A DNA stretch of 64,000 bases from Nageia nagi (taxonomy: Eukaryota > Pinophyta). The notes under the pieces were generated by a model. It did no database searches, was not told where the DNA came from, and was given only the letters and a program-made list of their open reading frames with translations. Location: assembly GCA_050084985.1 (NCBI GenBank), contig JBITNC010000001.1, positions 51,088,001 to 51,152,000 of the forward strand, in the 5' to 3' direction. The position numbers were made by a program, and so were the translations under genes. Of the stretch, positions 11,740 through 21,359 are shown one piece after another (positions within the stretch are counted from its first letter, which is position 1; each line of letters begins with the position of its first letter).

Positions 11740-12750
11740 TCAAAGGCATATGTGCAAGATCCTAACTTTGGAGAGGTGTATAAGTAGTTATCTTCATCTA
11801 GGTCCAAGTATGAGGGATTGGATTATTTTCAGTTGTAAAATGGAATTTTTTATCATTTTAATGCATTATGTGTACCTATAGGTGAAAGGATGGGACTGAT
11901 TAGAGAAGCAAATGCTTCAAATATTGTAGGATATTTTGAGGTTGGAAATACATTGTATAATTTGTGAAAATATGTATATTGGCCAAGGATGTAAGATTAA
12001 GTTTCAAAGTACATAAGGGGATGTTCTTTATGTTGCACCAACAAGCCAAGTAACATAAATTAGGTTTGTATCAGCAACTTCTAGTACCTTCACATCCTTA
12101 GGAGTGTACTTCCATGGATTTTGTGGTAGGATTACTTATGACTAAGAAGGATCATGAATATTTATTTATTTTTGTGGATATATTTAACAATATGTGTGCT
12201 TTGATTCCATGTAAGAAGACTATAATAGGATAATATGTTACAAATTTATTCATTTCTCATGTTTGGGGTTCATTTTGGATTACCTACTTCTATTGTTTCA
12301 GATAGAGATAGTTGATTTTTAGGAAAATTTTGGACATATTTAAGGGAAAATATAGATACAATATTGAAGTGGAGTACTACCTTTCATCCTCAAATAGATG
12401 GAAAAACCAAAGTGGTGAATAGGAAAGTGGTTCAACTCTTGAGGGGTTATTATGGCAAGAATCCTAAGTCTTGGAATGAACATCTTGAATATAACAAACA
12501 TTCATACCATAGGAAAACTCATTCTTCCATTAATAAGAGCCCTTTTCAGACCTATTTTGGTTATTTACCACCTTCACCTTTTGATTGTGTGTTTGAGTAA
12601 CAAAAGGATGAAGAAGATTTACTTGAGAAAGAGGAAAACTAAGTTAATAATTTTGTTGAAAAGATTAGGCAAATTCATTTGAAATTCCAAGAGTAACTTA
12701 AAGCAAGCCAAGCTAAGTAAAATATGAGGTATGGAAAACATAGAGTTGAC
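11740..12750 (+). pseudogene. Chromovirus A integrase
   Basis: The HHCC region is visible as ANASNIVGYFEVGNTLYNL, YVYWPRM and YIRGCSLCCTNKPSN (11905-12055), with the first His changed to Asn. The core has a broken DFVVGL equivalent near 12118 and, intact from 12364, STTFHPQIDGKTKVVNRKVV, which contains the HPQTDGQTE-like segment where the catalytic Glu is replaced by Lys (GKTK). NEHLEYNKHSYHRKTHSSINK and SPFQTYFGYLPP complete the standard end of the gypsy core. Confidence 0.85.
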
Positions 12751-12822
12751 CATAAGTTTCATGTGGGAGACCATGTTTGGTTCCATCTTAGTAAAGAGAG
12801 GTTCTAAGGAACAACCAAGAAG

Positions 12823-13129
12823 TTGAAGCCTATAAGGTATGGACCATTTGAGATTATGGAGAAAGTAAGGGAGAATGCTTTTAGATTTAATCTATTGAAA
12901 TATATAAACATCTATTTAGTTGTGAATATGGAACATTTAAAATTGTATGAGCCATCTATATTGACTAAAGATGAAGTATGTTCAAATCAAATTTTACCAT
13001 CTCTTAATGACTTAGCTCCTAATACCATGGATGAACTCAAGGATGATTCCATATTGGAAAACAAGGTTCATGCTATAAGAAGAGGTGAAGTAGAGTTGTG
13101 GTTAATTATATTGAAGTGAAAGAAGTCTA
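12823..13129 (+). pseudogene. Chromovirus A integrase C-terminus and first half of chromodomain
   Basis: KPIRYGPFEIMEKVRENAFR and VVNMEHLKLYEPSI form the GPY/F-type module of gypsy integrases. After LAPNTMDELKDDS comes ILENKVHAIRRGEVELWLII (about 13057-13116), the beta-sheet part of a chromodomain (I-L-x-x-R with L-V-K-W). The sequence is cut at 13129 by the insertion of the gag-only element. The rest of the domain is at 15755. A chromodomain on integrase is the hallmark of chromoviruses and is thought to guide integration to marked chromatin. Confidence 0.82.
13125..13129. repeat. Left target-site duplication GTCTA
   Basis: GTCTA directly precedes TGTTAGG of the 5' LTR and is matched exactly by GTCTA at 15750-15754 after the 3' LTR. 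Confidence 0.95.
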
Positions 13130-13415
13130 TGTTAGGTCCTTATACATTATTATTTTTACGTCGGCTATGGTTATTGTTATTTCCTTACATTATTATTGTT
13201 ATGTCGGCTAGTGTCCTTTCATTGTAGTGGCACCCCTTGGACTCCTATATATACTAAGGAGGTATTATCATTTGGGATGTCTATTGTTGTGTAATTGATG
13301 TGATGTAAAGGAGGTTGCCCCTCGAAGTGGCTTATTACAGATTTTATCTCTTATTCAATGTGTTGAGCTCTCTCTTTAGTGATTTTATGCTATTTTGGGA
13401 ACTTTGTTCATAACA
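13130..13415 (+). repeat. 5' LTR of gag-only element
   Basis: Starts TGTTAGGTCC and ends TTCATAACA (TG...CA). Contains a TATATATAC box at 13246-13254 inside a small dyad (CTCCT...AGGAG). Almost identical to 15463-15749. Confidence 0.95.
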
Positions 13416-13417
13416 TT

Positions 13418-13430
13418 TGGTATCAGAGCA
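13418..13430 (+). other. Primer-binding site for initiator Met tRNA
   Basis: TGGTATCAGAGCA lies two bases after the LTR end and is complementary to the 3' end of plant initiator tRNA-Met (TGGTATCAGAGC is the commonest plant LTR-element primer site). Perfect match, agreeing with a young element. Confidence 0.93.
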
Positions 13431-14510
13431 GATGATTCTAGGGTTTCATGGCTCAAAACTAGTCATCGTGGAATTTTCACTACCAATTTTTTTTTGTGAG
13501 GATTTAGATTCTAAAATTTATTGGGTTTTTCGAATACATACATATAACGTTACAGCTCAAATTTCAGCTTCTACTTCGCTATATTTTTCAAGTTACACTC
13601 AGGGGAAGTTAAGGTTTGTGACTAGTCTCAAAAGCAGGTCGGAAACAGGTGTTCTAGCTAAAAAGGGTATATCTAAAGTTTTACAGATCCAAACTAGGTG
13701 AGACCTATTAGATTGGTTAGGTTACAGATTGAAGTTTATTTGTTACAATTTTCAAGGTCTGAGAATAAATAGGTAACACAAGGCACTTCGTACAAGTTCA
13801 CTCTTCTAAAAAATCCAGAAATCAGCACATCTTGGGAAAGTTGCAGCCATTTCCTCTTGGAATATCAGAAATTGATGAAATATATTTCATTGAAAATAAT
13901 ACATCTGAGGCTACCATAGGTAGAAATTTCAGACTCTAAAGGGCTGAAATTTCATATTTACATCAGTTGGAAGTTTGGACAATAAAATAGTCTCTAAATC
14001 ACGATTTAAAAAGGTACACTTTATTTATTTATTTCTTTAAATTTGCATATATTTTGATTGAAAGGTCTATTTGGGGTGATTCATAAGCTATTGGAAAGAA
14101 AAGAAAGAGTAGATTCTTTTAGGTATAGATGTATTTTGGCATCTTTAAACATAGGAGCTGTCGTTACTTTGCCAGCACTGCATCCCGAGGAATTGTGGTC
14201 TTCTACAACGTACTCGCAGTATATCGCTTAGGCCACTGTTGGATTCTCTCATGTACCTTTGAGTATATAGAGAGGACATCATGCTCATGCATGTACATGG
14301 TATATAGAGAGGTCCTTTAGAATTCCCTCACGTACCGTGAGTATATTAGCAAGGGCCCTTTTCGAACGGTTGTGCATTAGATAGCACTAGCACAGAATTG
14401 AGCTCCCACGTACCTTGCGTATATAGGGAGACCCCTAGAATCCTGAAACCAACCAAGTTAACCTTTTGAACATATAGGAAATTCATACTCCATAGTAATA
14501 CTTAGTCAAA
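13431..14510 (+). other. Long untranslated leader of gag-only element with a GTAC-centred repeat block
   Basis: About 1.1 kb between primer site and gag start. An open stretch at 13417-13701 begins inside the primer site and has no recognisable domain, so I treat it as leader. From 14205 to 14440 there are five related units, each with GTAC followed by a GTATATAG-like core (GTAC at 14210, 14253, 14293, 14332 and 14410; spacing 43, 40, 39 and 78 bases, the last being two units of 39). This block keeps far more CpG than its surroundings. It may act in packaging, dimerisation or expression of the RNA; that is inference. Confidence 0.7.
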
Positions 14511-15434
14511 ATGCCACCCAAAAAAATTGCTACACCAACTAGACCTCTAGAGGGTTCATCCATGACTATAGCAGAAAGTGAAGACATATTCTTTCGAATA
14601 TCCCAAGTGGAAGAATTGGTTAAAGAGTGTGTAAAAAAGGGTGATATGGAGGAATTAAAAAGGGATTTGACAAAAGAGTTGGCAACTAAAATGGATCAAT
14701 ATATGGAAAAGATTTTCAACTCATACAAAACCTAGAGGGAAAGATTCCTAAATATGTTGATATGGCCCAGGGTTATCAGGAAAATAATGATATTGTTCAA
14801 GGAGATAAACCCTTCATTAATAAGCCTAATTTAGGAGGATATGCTTCTACTGATGGAAGTAATCAAGCATGGTTCTCAAGGGAATCCAAATCCCCAAGAT
14901 CAACATGAGGAAGTTTGATGGAAGGGACCCATCACTTGGATATTTCAAATGGAGCACTTTTTTGATCTACACCAAGTACCAACATCACAAAAAGTAACTA
15001 TTGCATCCTTGTATCTAGAGCCTGAGCAGGTTGTATGGTACCAATGGCTTTGTGAATGTAAAAAGGGTTCTATTATATCTTGGTCTATTTTTACAGAGGA
15101 ATTGATAGCCTATCATGAGGATGTTAAGAATAATTCCTTCTTTACTAAATTGACAAATCTAAGGCAAGAAGATTCAGTGATGGAGCACATTCAACAATTT
15201 CAAAAGTTGAGTCCTAGAGTGAAGGATATACCAGATGATAGATTGTTGGATCTCTTTATGGGAAGCTTAAAGGATAAAATTCAACATGAGGTGCATCTAT
15301 TTGAACCAACATCCTTAGAGATGGCTTTTAGGATGGCAAGGAAGGTTGAAAGTAAAAATATGGCAATAGCTGAATATTCCACATGGGAAGATGAGAAATT
15401 TTTACAGAAGCATCCAGAAATACTAAAATGTTGA
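14511..15434 (+). pseudogene. gag of the gag-only element (frameshifted)
   Basis: Starts MPPKKIATPTRPLEGSSMTI with a Lys/Glu-rich helical N-terminus (ISQVEELVKECVKKGDMEEL). After 14733 the reading moves to another frame (NLEGKIPKYVDMAQGYQENN), then near 14885 to INMRKFDGRDP, and from 14940 to a 161-codon open block: MEHFFDLHQVPTSQKVTIAS, LEPEQVVWYQWLCE, FTEELIAYHEDVKNNSFFTK, LRQEDSVMEHIQQFQKLS, RLLDLFMGSLKDKIQHEVHL and ARKVESKNMA. This is a clear Ty3/gypsy gag capsid (Retrotrans_gag type). No CCHC knuckle or protease follows; the gene stops at 15432-15434 and the polypurine tract is 15 bases on. At least two frameshifts in a young element suggest this copy was non-coding soon after insertion, or that the master copy is already defective. 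Confidence 0.88.
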
Positions 15435-15447
15435 GGACAACATTTTT

Positions 15448-15462
15448 TGAAGGAGAGGGGCA
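15448..15462 (+). other. Polypurine tract
   Basis: TGAAGGAGAGGGGCA immediately precedes the 3' LTR start TGTTAGG, the expected place for plus-strand DNA priming. Confidence 0.88.
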
Positions 15463-15749
15463 TGTTAGGTCCTTATACATTATTATTGTTAGGTCGGCTA
15501 TGGTTATTGTTATTTCCTTACATTATTATTGTTATGTCGGCTAGTGTCCTTTCATTGTAGTGGCACCCCTTGGACTCCTATATATACTAAGGAGGTATTA
15601 TCATTTGGGATGTCTATTGTTGTGTAATTGATGTGATGTAAAGGAGGTTGCCCCCTCAAAGTGGCTTATTACAGATTTTATCTCTTATTCAATGTGTTGA
15701 GCTCTCTCTTTGGTGATTTTATGCTATTTTGGGAACTTTGTTCATAACA
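15463..15749 (+). repeat. 3' LTR of gag-only element
   Basis: TGTTAGGTCC...TTCATAACA. Compared with the 5' LTR it has two substitutions near position 27-31, one inserted C plus one G/A change near position 205, and one A/G change near the end. Confidence 0.95.
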
Positions 15750-15754
15750 GTCTA
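15750..15754. repeat. Right target-site duplication GTCTA
   Basis: Exact copy of 13125-13129. Confidence 0.95.
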
Positions 15755-15860
15755 ATAAAGCCAATTGGATGAAAAATTATAGGGTTGGGGAGTCGTATCC
15801 TCATCTAGGCATTTTTGGTACTAAATACCTTCTCATTAGGGAGGTGTGATCCAAATTGGA
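15755..15860 (+). pseudogene. Second half of the chromovirus A chromodomain
   Basis: Reading across the excised insertion gives SNKANWMKNYRVGESYPHLG and IFGTKYLLIREV, the A-T-W-E-like helix and C-terminal tail of an integrase chromodomain. This continues WLIIL before the insertion, confirming that the young element landed inside the coding sequence. Confidence 0.72.
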
Positions 15861-16639
15861 TCATATCAAGATGTTCTCTATAAGACAAGTACTCATTCTA
15901 GAGGTACTTATGCTTGGAGAGAAACCATAGACTAAAATATAGAGTTAATCAATATATAGAATCATTTCACCATCGATGTGTAACATTGTTCTTAGGCCAT
16001 TAACGATATGCAACTTGATGAGTTAACAAGGGAAGTTGAAGGGACATCAATATTTTGGGTAGTTGAGTGGTTTAGGATCTTCAACTGATGTCTTGGAGAT
16101 GTTTCTAGGCTTATTTAATGACATGTTACTCTCTTGTTTAACTCGATATAAAATAATGGAGTTTTAGAGAGTTTTGGAATTTTAGGATTGTAAGGATTTG
16201 AAGGAAGACCAAGAGTCATTCTATAATTTTTGTAGTTCTCAAGTTGTTCTTCTTGTTGTAAGAGATTGTAGCAGTGTTTTATGGGATGATATTACCATTA
16301 TTTTGATGGTATTTCTATATATGTATGCAATATTGTAATGTCCATAGATAATGAGAAGAGAAAACTCCAATTTCATGGTAGATTAGCCCACATAGGATGA
16401 ACTCAAGTAAATCATTATGTTGATCTTATTTTGTGTGATTGAGATTATTAATTTGTACTTTTTTATTGTACAATTTTAAATTTGTATGCAATTTGATGGG
16501 TCTCATAATCATGAATCTTTTTTTAGTTTGAATTTATAAGTGAGGATCTGAGTATTCTATAAGTATCTAATGATTACATATTAATAATGCAACAAATATA
16601 CATACAAATGGTAGATTAACAATGATACCTATTGGGAAT
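15861..16639. other. Non-coding 3' region of chromovirus A, possible 3' LTR
   Basis: No reading frame. AT-rich with LTR-like character (TCGATATAAAATAATGG near 16143 as a possible TATA region). No matching 5' copy was found upstream of 9350, so the LTR assignment is not supported beyond position. Confidence 0.3.
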
Positions 16640-18110
16640 TATTATATCCTTGCTAATATAGATTTTGGCATGGGAGAATGTGTGGGTGGCACAAAACCAT
16701 AGCCTACCATATGATATATACAACATAGACATTAAAGATCTAATGGTGCCCATTATAGAGAAAGAGCTACCCTATGCTAGGATATGGGCAATGGTACATG
16801 AGTCTCCATGGAGGATGCCTTATGAGGGGATGTATGCTTGGAAACATAAAATGTGGGCTAGTTTACATGTAGAGGATATCATATATAGGACCTAGAGTAG
16901 GGTACTTGGTCAAAAATAAGAGGTTGAGAAATTGACATACGTGCAGTGATCTCATGATGTATGTATGAAGAGGCCTGAAGATGTAGAGGTTTTTTCTATG
17001 AGTGAGACACATGATAGTTTAGGGTCCAACAAGATATATTCATTGAGCTAAAGCTTTATAAGTAAGTGGAGGCATAGGGGGACCTACCAAGGAGATGATA
17101 TACTCCCCCATATGATGTTCCTAATGAGGCCATTATGGTTCTAGATGTGGATAATGTTAATACTAAAATAATTTATGATGCATGGAGGGATATTTAGTAG
17201 GAGCAATGATCATGGGTAGGAGGTTACAAGTGCCTCCACCACCTCCATCACCAATGGTTGTAACAGTAAAGGCACCTACAATAGGAGAGGTAGCAATATA
17301 GTAGGTAGTTGAGTAGGTCATTGGAGAGATAGGAGGGGGGATTAGGGATCCTAAGTTTGATTAGTGGGTCAATATCATGACCAAGTGGTAGGAAACCCAT
17401 GATGCATCATTGATCAAGAAGCATGATACAGCTATGGTGGATAGAGACATGGCTAGGGTGGAGAGAGATACTACTCATCAGGAGTGTAATAACATGATTA
17501 TAGAGTGGGATTCCTTATGTGATGAGAAGGATGCAACCATATAGGCCAAATAAATAATGGTCTAGGTGAGTGATGGATTATAGGTACAACTACAAGTTAC
17601 ACAAGTTGACATATAATGGATGACATAGCTTCTTACAGTGACATAGAGAATATAGATACATTCCTTGTGAGAAGATGTAATCATATAGATAGAAGAGGCA
17701 ATGGTTCCCTAGCTACAACATCAACTAGTGATGGAGAGATGGTAGAGAGAGGCCTCCAGGGAATTAGCCTTTTAGAGTTAGCTTTTTGTATTAAGTATCA
17801 TGGCATTAGAGCAACCATTATGAGGGTATACATAGTCAAGAAGTTGTACATGTATTCATACTATGACATCATAGTGAAGTGTATATTAGGGGATAAATAC
17901 TCACTTTACTAGGACTATGATGTAGGATCCTTGATAGATGAATGCCTTTAGGATGCCCCAGCCACTAGGAGGGGTGTAGTGTATGATAGGGGCCCATTAG
18001 AGGTGGAGGTCTAGGGAGAGGGATAGATGGAGACTCTCCCCACATAACTATAGGGATTGCATGGTGGAGGGAATGAGACCCCCACTAGAAGACAAGGCTA
18101 ACAAATGAAT
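16640..18110 (+). pseudogene. Unrecognised decayed gene, 1.5 kb
   Basis: A coding-like stretch begins MAWENVWVAQNHSLPYDIYN and continues ELPYARIWAMVHESPWRMPY, EGMYAWKHKMWASLHVEDII (16665-16895), then after a stop SRVLGQK, EVEKLTYVQ, RPEDVEVFSMSETHDSLGSN. The middle (about 17390-17560) is charged and helical (AMVDRDMARVERDTTHQE). The end near 18070-18100 reads NETPTRRQG. The Trp-rich block and coiled-coil middle are unlike RT, integrase or standard gag. It could be a retroelement extra ORF, a gag of a divergent family or a captured gene. Confidence 0.4.
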
Positions 18111-20159
18111 AAGGTTAGGTACTATTTTTGACATGCACCTGCTAGCGCAAGATTTTGTGATACACATGTATTTTTACATATATGTACATGTTTTAAAGGA
18201 TATATGAGACATTGATGTATATTTATAGATATTTATGTATGACAGGAATTATATGCTTCTAGAAATTTAAATATACCCTATTGATATTTGGTTATGATGA
18301 TTCATGCATTTTGGCTTTATATGTTATAGCCTCTACATGAATGGATGTTTATCATATGCATGGTTATGTTCATATTTTATGGATGGTATATGACATATTA
18401 TATGCTTAGGATGTGATGTATGCATATTATTTTTCTTTCATTATGAAATGCAATGTATAATTCTATTATATTACATGAATGCATAGTTGGATAATGAATG
18501 GATAATGCAAATGTATGTATAGAATAAAAATAATGGGACTAAGAAATCCCACATATGATGCCATAAAAATGCAAGGTGATCTGAATATGAATACCATATA
18601 ACACATCATGTAATGATAACAAGATAAATATACTCAAATTGAAACAAAAACAACATCATGAATTAACCTATAATATGATTTTAACAAAAAATTGAAAAGT
18701 GAAAAGGTGAAAAAAAGATGAACTTCAATGAAGGGTATTAAGCAACCATCATGCTGAAGTTCCAAATAAATTTGAAAACATGATTATAGGTAATTAAATC
18801 TAAGTGTAGATAAAAAACTTGAAAAATAGAGTTCACTTGACCTAGGTATGAAGCCCAAACCGAAGGCAACTTATCAAGTTATGACATCTTTTGGTGGTCA
18901 CTGAAAGGGTGCCATTCTAAGTAGCCCTCGATTTGACTTTTGAAAAGGTATCAAATGAGTATATATGGAATTTAAATTGAAATCATGACTATATTTATAT
19001 CATTAAACATTAAAAAAAATATGGAATTGAAAATGGAAATTATTTGAGACTTCAAAAAAATAAATTAAATAGACAATTTTTTTAATAGTCAAATTTTAAG
19101 ACCTCCATCCCTAAAATTAAAAATGCTAACAAAAAACTTCAAAATATAATAAAACTAAATGGGTTGATTCAAAATGATATAAAAATACCATAAAATACTA
19201 ATTTTAGAAAATAGATAAGAAATGATGACACAATATGCATGCTTACCAAGGCACTATGCAGGGTGAAGTAGTGACTTAGGAAAAGCATCAAAATAGATAA
19301 AATAGTCAAAATAGAGATAATCAAAATGAAGTTTAATGATAAATGAAGCAAATAAAAATCACAACATAAAAAATGGAAATGATAAGATATGAAAACATGA
19401 GTGATAAAAATAGAAAAAATGCTAAGTGATTAAATAAAAGATGTGGCATTAAAGGATATCAAAACATGTCACAATTCATTTGTAACATAAGGATATCCCT
19501 CATAAACCATGATATTCATAACCTATGGTCAAACCCTAGGGAATGATAAAAGGAAACTCAAGTTGGATATGAAATAATATTTTACATCCTCATTAAGAAC
19601 CATAGATTGGATAAGATGACAAGAGACACGAATTTACATACAATGATGTTAGTGATATGATGCAACACAAGAAATACAAAGAATATATTTGATCATGTAG
19701 GTACATAAGGGATTGACTTCCATGCATGTTTAGGACTATGCTTGCTTTGCTAGGGATTCAAGAGATAATGATAAATAGTCAACCCTTAAGGAGGACCAAG
19801 ATTGATACCAAACAATGCATGTGATGAAATATGGTGATAAATGCATAAACAAAGAACAACATGACACATGATGGCTAGGAAATGAGTATTTATTGTCCTA
19901 TCCTATAGTATGCATGAGAATTTTGATCGTAAAAGGAGGGATAGGATCTAGTATTGACTCTAATGATATGATAAAAAAATAAAACAAATGGATGAATGAC
20001 ACAAAATGATAAAATTCACGTGTAAAGAATGAATACCTACATGTAAGGTATCATCCCCCAACTTAGTATGGATAAAACAATGAAGGTGATCAAGATGATA
20101 TGAGAAAAAAATGCAAAATAAGAGATGAAAAGATAGATGTACAAAAAAAAAACTAACTA
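18111..20159. other. Non-coding, probably the 3' untranslated region and LTR of the - strand Tat element
   Basis: Two kilobases with no supported gene, A-rich on the + strand, lying just downstream (on the - strand) of the Tat integrase stop codon at 20160-20162. The matching 5' LTR would lie beyond position 64000, so this cannot be tested here. Short open frames at 19169-19351 and 19960-20163 on the - strand are low-complexity and not believable. Confidence 0.4.
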
Positions 20160-20592
20160 TCAAGAATAGAAATGCTGAAGATGAAAAACATTAATAGGCT
20201 CAAGCTCTTCTCATCCTTCTAAATTTGCAAGATGATACTTACTCAAATTGATCTTGCACTTGATGATGTAGGGGCCTAGCTAATTAAGAGAAAACTTATC
20301 CCAAAGAGGTCACTTGAGATGGGATTGTTGTGGATTCTCTTTGTGAATAAGTTTGCAAACTTAAAACTCATGAGACTATACTTTCTTATTGCATGCTCAC
20401 TCAAGATGCTCTTGATAAACCTTGTGATGCTAAATTGCATTGATATATATCTTGTTAATCAAAATGAGTTGATCTAGTTGAGCCTGTCAAGTCTCTTCAT
20501 TAGGGATGAGGTCCTTGAGCAACACATGAAAGGAGGAGATATCAAGGTCAAGAGCCATGAAAGTCTCAGTACTATAGATATGAGAGAAGTGA
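20160..20592 (-). pseudogene. Tat integrase C-terminal part
   Basis: On the - strand: TETFMALDLDISSFHVLLKD, LIPNEETWQAQLDQLILINK, then HHKVYQEHLE and LGPYIIKCKINLSKYHLANL, ending EELEPINVFHLQHFYS and TGA. These match the end of Tat/Athila integrases: the M-P-x-E-I-x-I-P-S-L-R segment, the long helix with L-D-x-L-x-x-x-x-E-x-R-x-x-A, the G-P-Y module and the final P-I-N-x-x-x-L-K-x-F-Y. It is cut at 20592 by the CACTA element. Confidence 0.8.
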
Positions 20593-20632
20593 CACAACTA
20601 CCAAAAAAGGGATTTACATCCTTTTTGCATCT
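20593..20632 (+). repeat. Left terminal inverted repeat of the CACTA element
   Basis: CACAACTACCAAAAAAGG followed by GATTTACATCCTTTTTGCATC, inverted relative to 37689-37728. The canonical CACTA is changed to CACAA by one base. Confidence 0.75.
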
Positions 20633-20925
20633 AAAATCTTGGGTTTTTTTTTTTTTGTCCAATTTTTCCAACACAAAAAATGGTGCAAACTACATTCTAG
20701 AAATTACATCATTTTTTGGCCACTTGTTGCATCCTTAAAGCCATTTTTTACATCTAGTTTTTACATCTAAAGGTTTCCAATTTTACATCTAAGTTTGCAT
20801 CCTAAAGCATCCTTTTTTGCATCTGAATGGGTCTAAAATGTTGTTGGGTTTTGATTCCAAAAGGGTCTTTTTTGCATCCATTTTTTACCCATTACATCGC
20901 TTTTTGTGTCTAAAACTTCATCATT
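20610..20925 (+). repeat. Left subterminal repeats (GCATCC/ACATC family)
   Basis: At least eight copies of short T-run plus GCATC, ACATC or GCATCC motifs (for example TTTTTGCATC, TTTACATCTA, TTTTTTGCATCC) in 300 bases. CACTA elements carry subterminal repeats that bind their TNPA-like protein; a matching inverted set lies at the right end. Confidence 0.65.
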
Positions 20926-21359
20926 TTTATATGGAAATTATAAAAAAAATTGATTCATAATATTTAATATTATTATTTCATTTAAATTGAAACTTAAATT
21001 GTACATTAAAATAATATGCCTATTTCAACAATCATACGACAAAATAATACACAAATCATATGTTGCATCTATTTTGATACATAATTGTACACCAAAATAA
21101 TATGCCAATAACATTTCATAAAAAATATGATAAAATGAGCAAAAATAAAATAAATTATGCTCAAATGCATGAGCCAAAATATGGGTTTTCAAAACCATGA
21201 TAACATCCACATCAAAATATGTCAAAATAACATACATATAAATGTTTGAATACACCAAAATGATATACATCTATACATAAAAATACATCAAAATGATATA
21301 TAGGTTTATGTGAATACATCCACATGATATATTAAAAATGATATAATGCTAATAATATC
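20926..21359. other. AT-rich non-coding stretch inside the CACTA element
   Basis: No gene seen. The nominal - strand open frame 21025-21270 is compositional. Confidence 0.4.

Larger units (their letters stand above)
13130..15749 (+). mobile_element. Young non-autonomous gag-only LTR retrotransposon (TR-GAG-like), 2620 bp
   Basis: Two LTRs of 286 and 287 bp flank an internal region with a primer-binding site, a leader and a single gag gene but no pol. A polypurine tract follows gag directly. The 5-bp target duplication is perfect. The LTRs differ by about four substitutions and one indel, so this is the youngest insertion in the window. It lies in sense orientation inside the chromodomain of chromovirus A. 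It must have been mobilised by RT and integrase of another element. The layout fits the class named terminal-repeat retrotransposons with GAG; identity with any named family is not tested. Confidence 0.93.
9350..15860 (+). mobile_element. Chromovirus A (Ty3/gypsy), interrupted by a young gag-only LTR element
   Basis: A decayed chromovirus with the end of gag (9350-9750), protease (9790-10110), RT and RNase H (10400-11635), integrase (11740-12750) and a C-terminal chromodomain split by an insertion: 12823-13129 and 15755-15860. The pol part stays mostly in one frame with stops at Gln, Trp and Arg positions, typical of C-to-T and G-to-A decay. The N-terminal two thirds of gag and the LTRs are not recognisable. 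Removing 13130-15749 plus one copy of GTCTA rejoins the chromodomain. Confidence 0.85.

Noticed and set aside
13417-13701. 94-codon open frame starting inside the primer-binding site of the gag-only element
   Set aside because: Begins within the tRNA primer site, has no domain and lies in the leader; treated as untranslated.
10291-16020. Similar phrases TAGGCCATTAATGACATGCAAC (about 10291) and TAGGCCATTAACGATATGCAAC (about 15995)
   Set aside because: Considered as LTR or duplication traces of chromovirus A, but the similarity does not extend on either side.
20474-20738. Open frames on both strands at the left CACTA border
   Set aside because: They run across the junction between the Tat integrase and the transposon end and are shadows of other frames.
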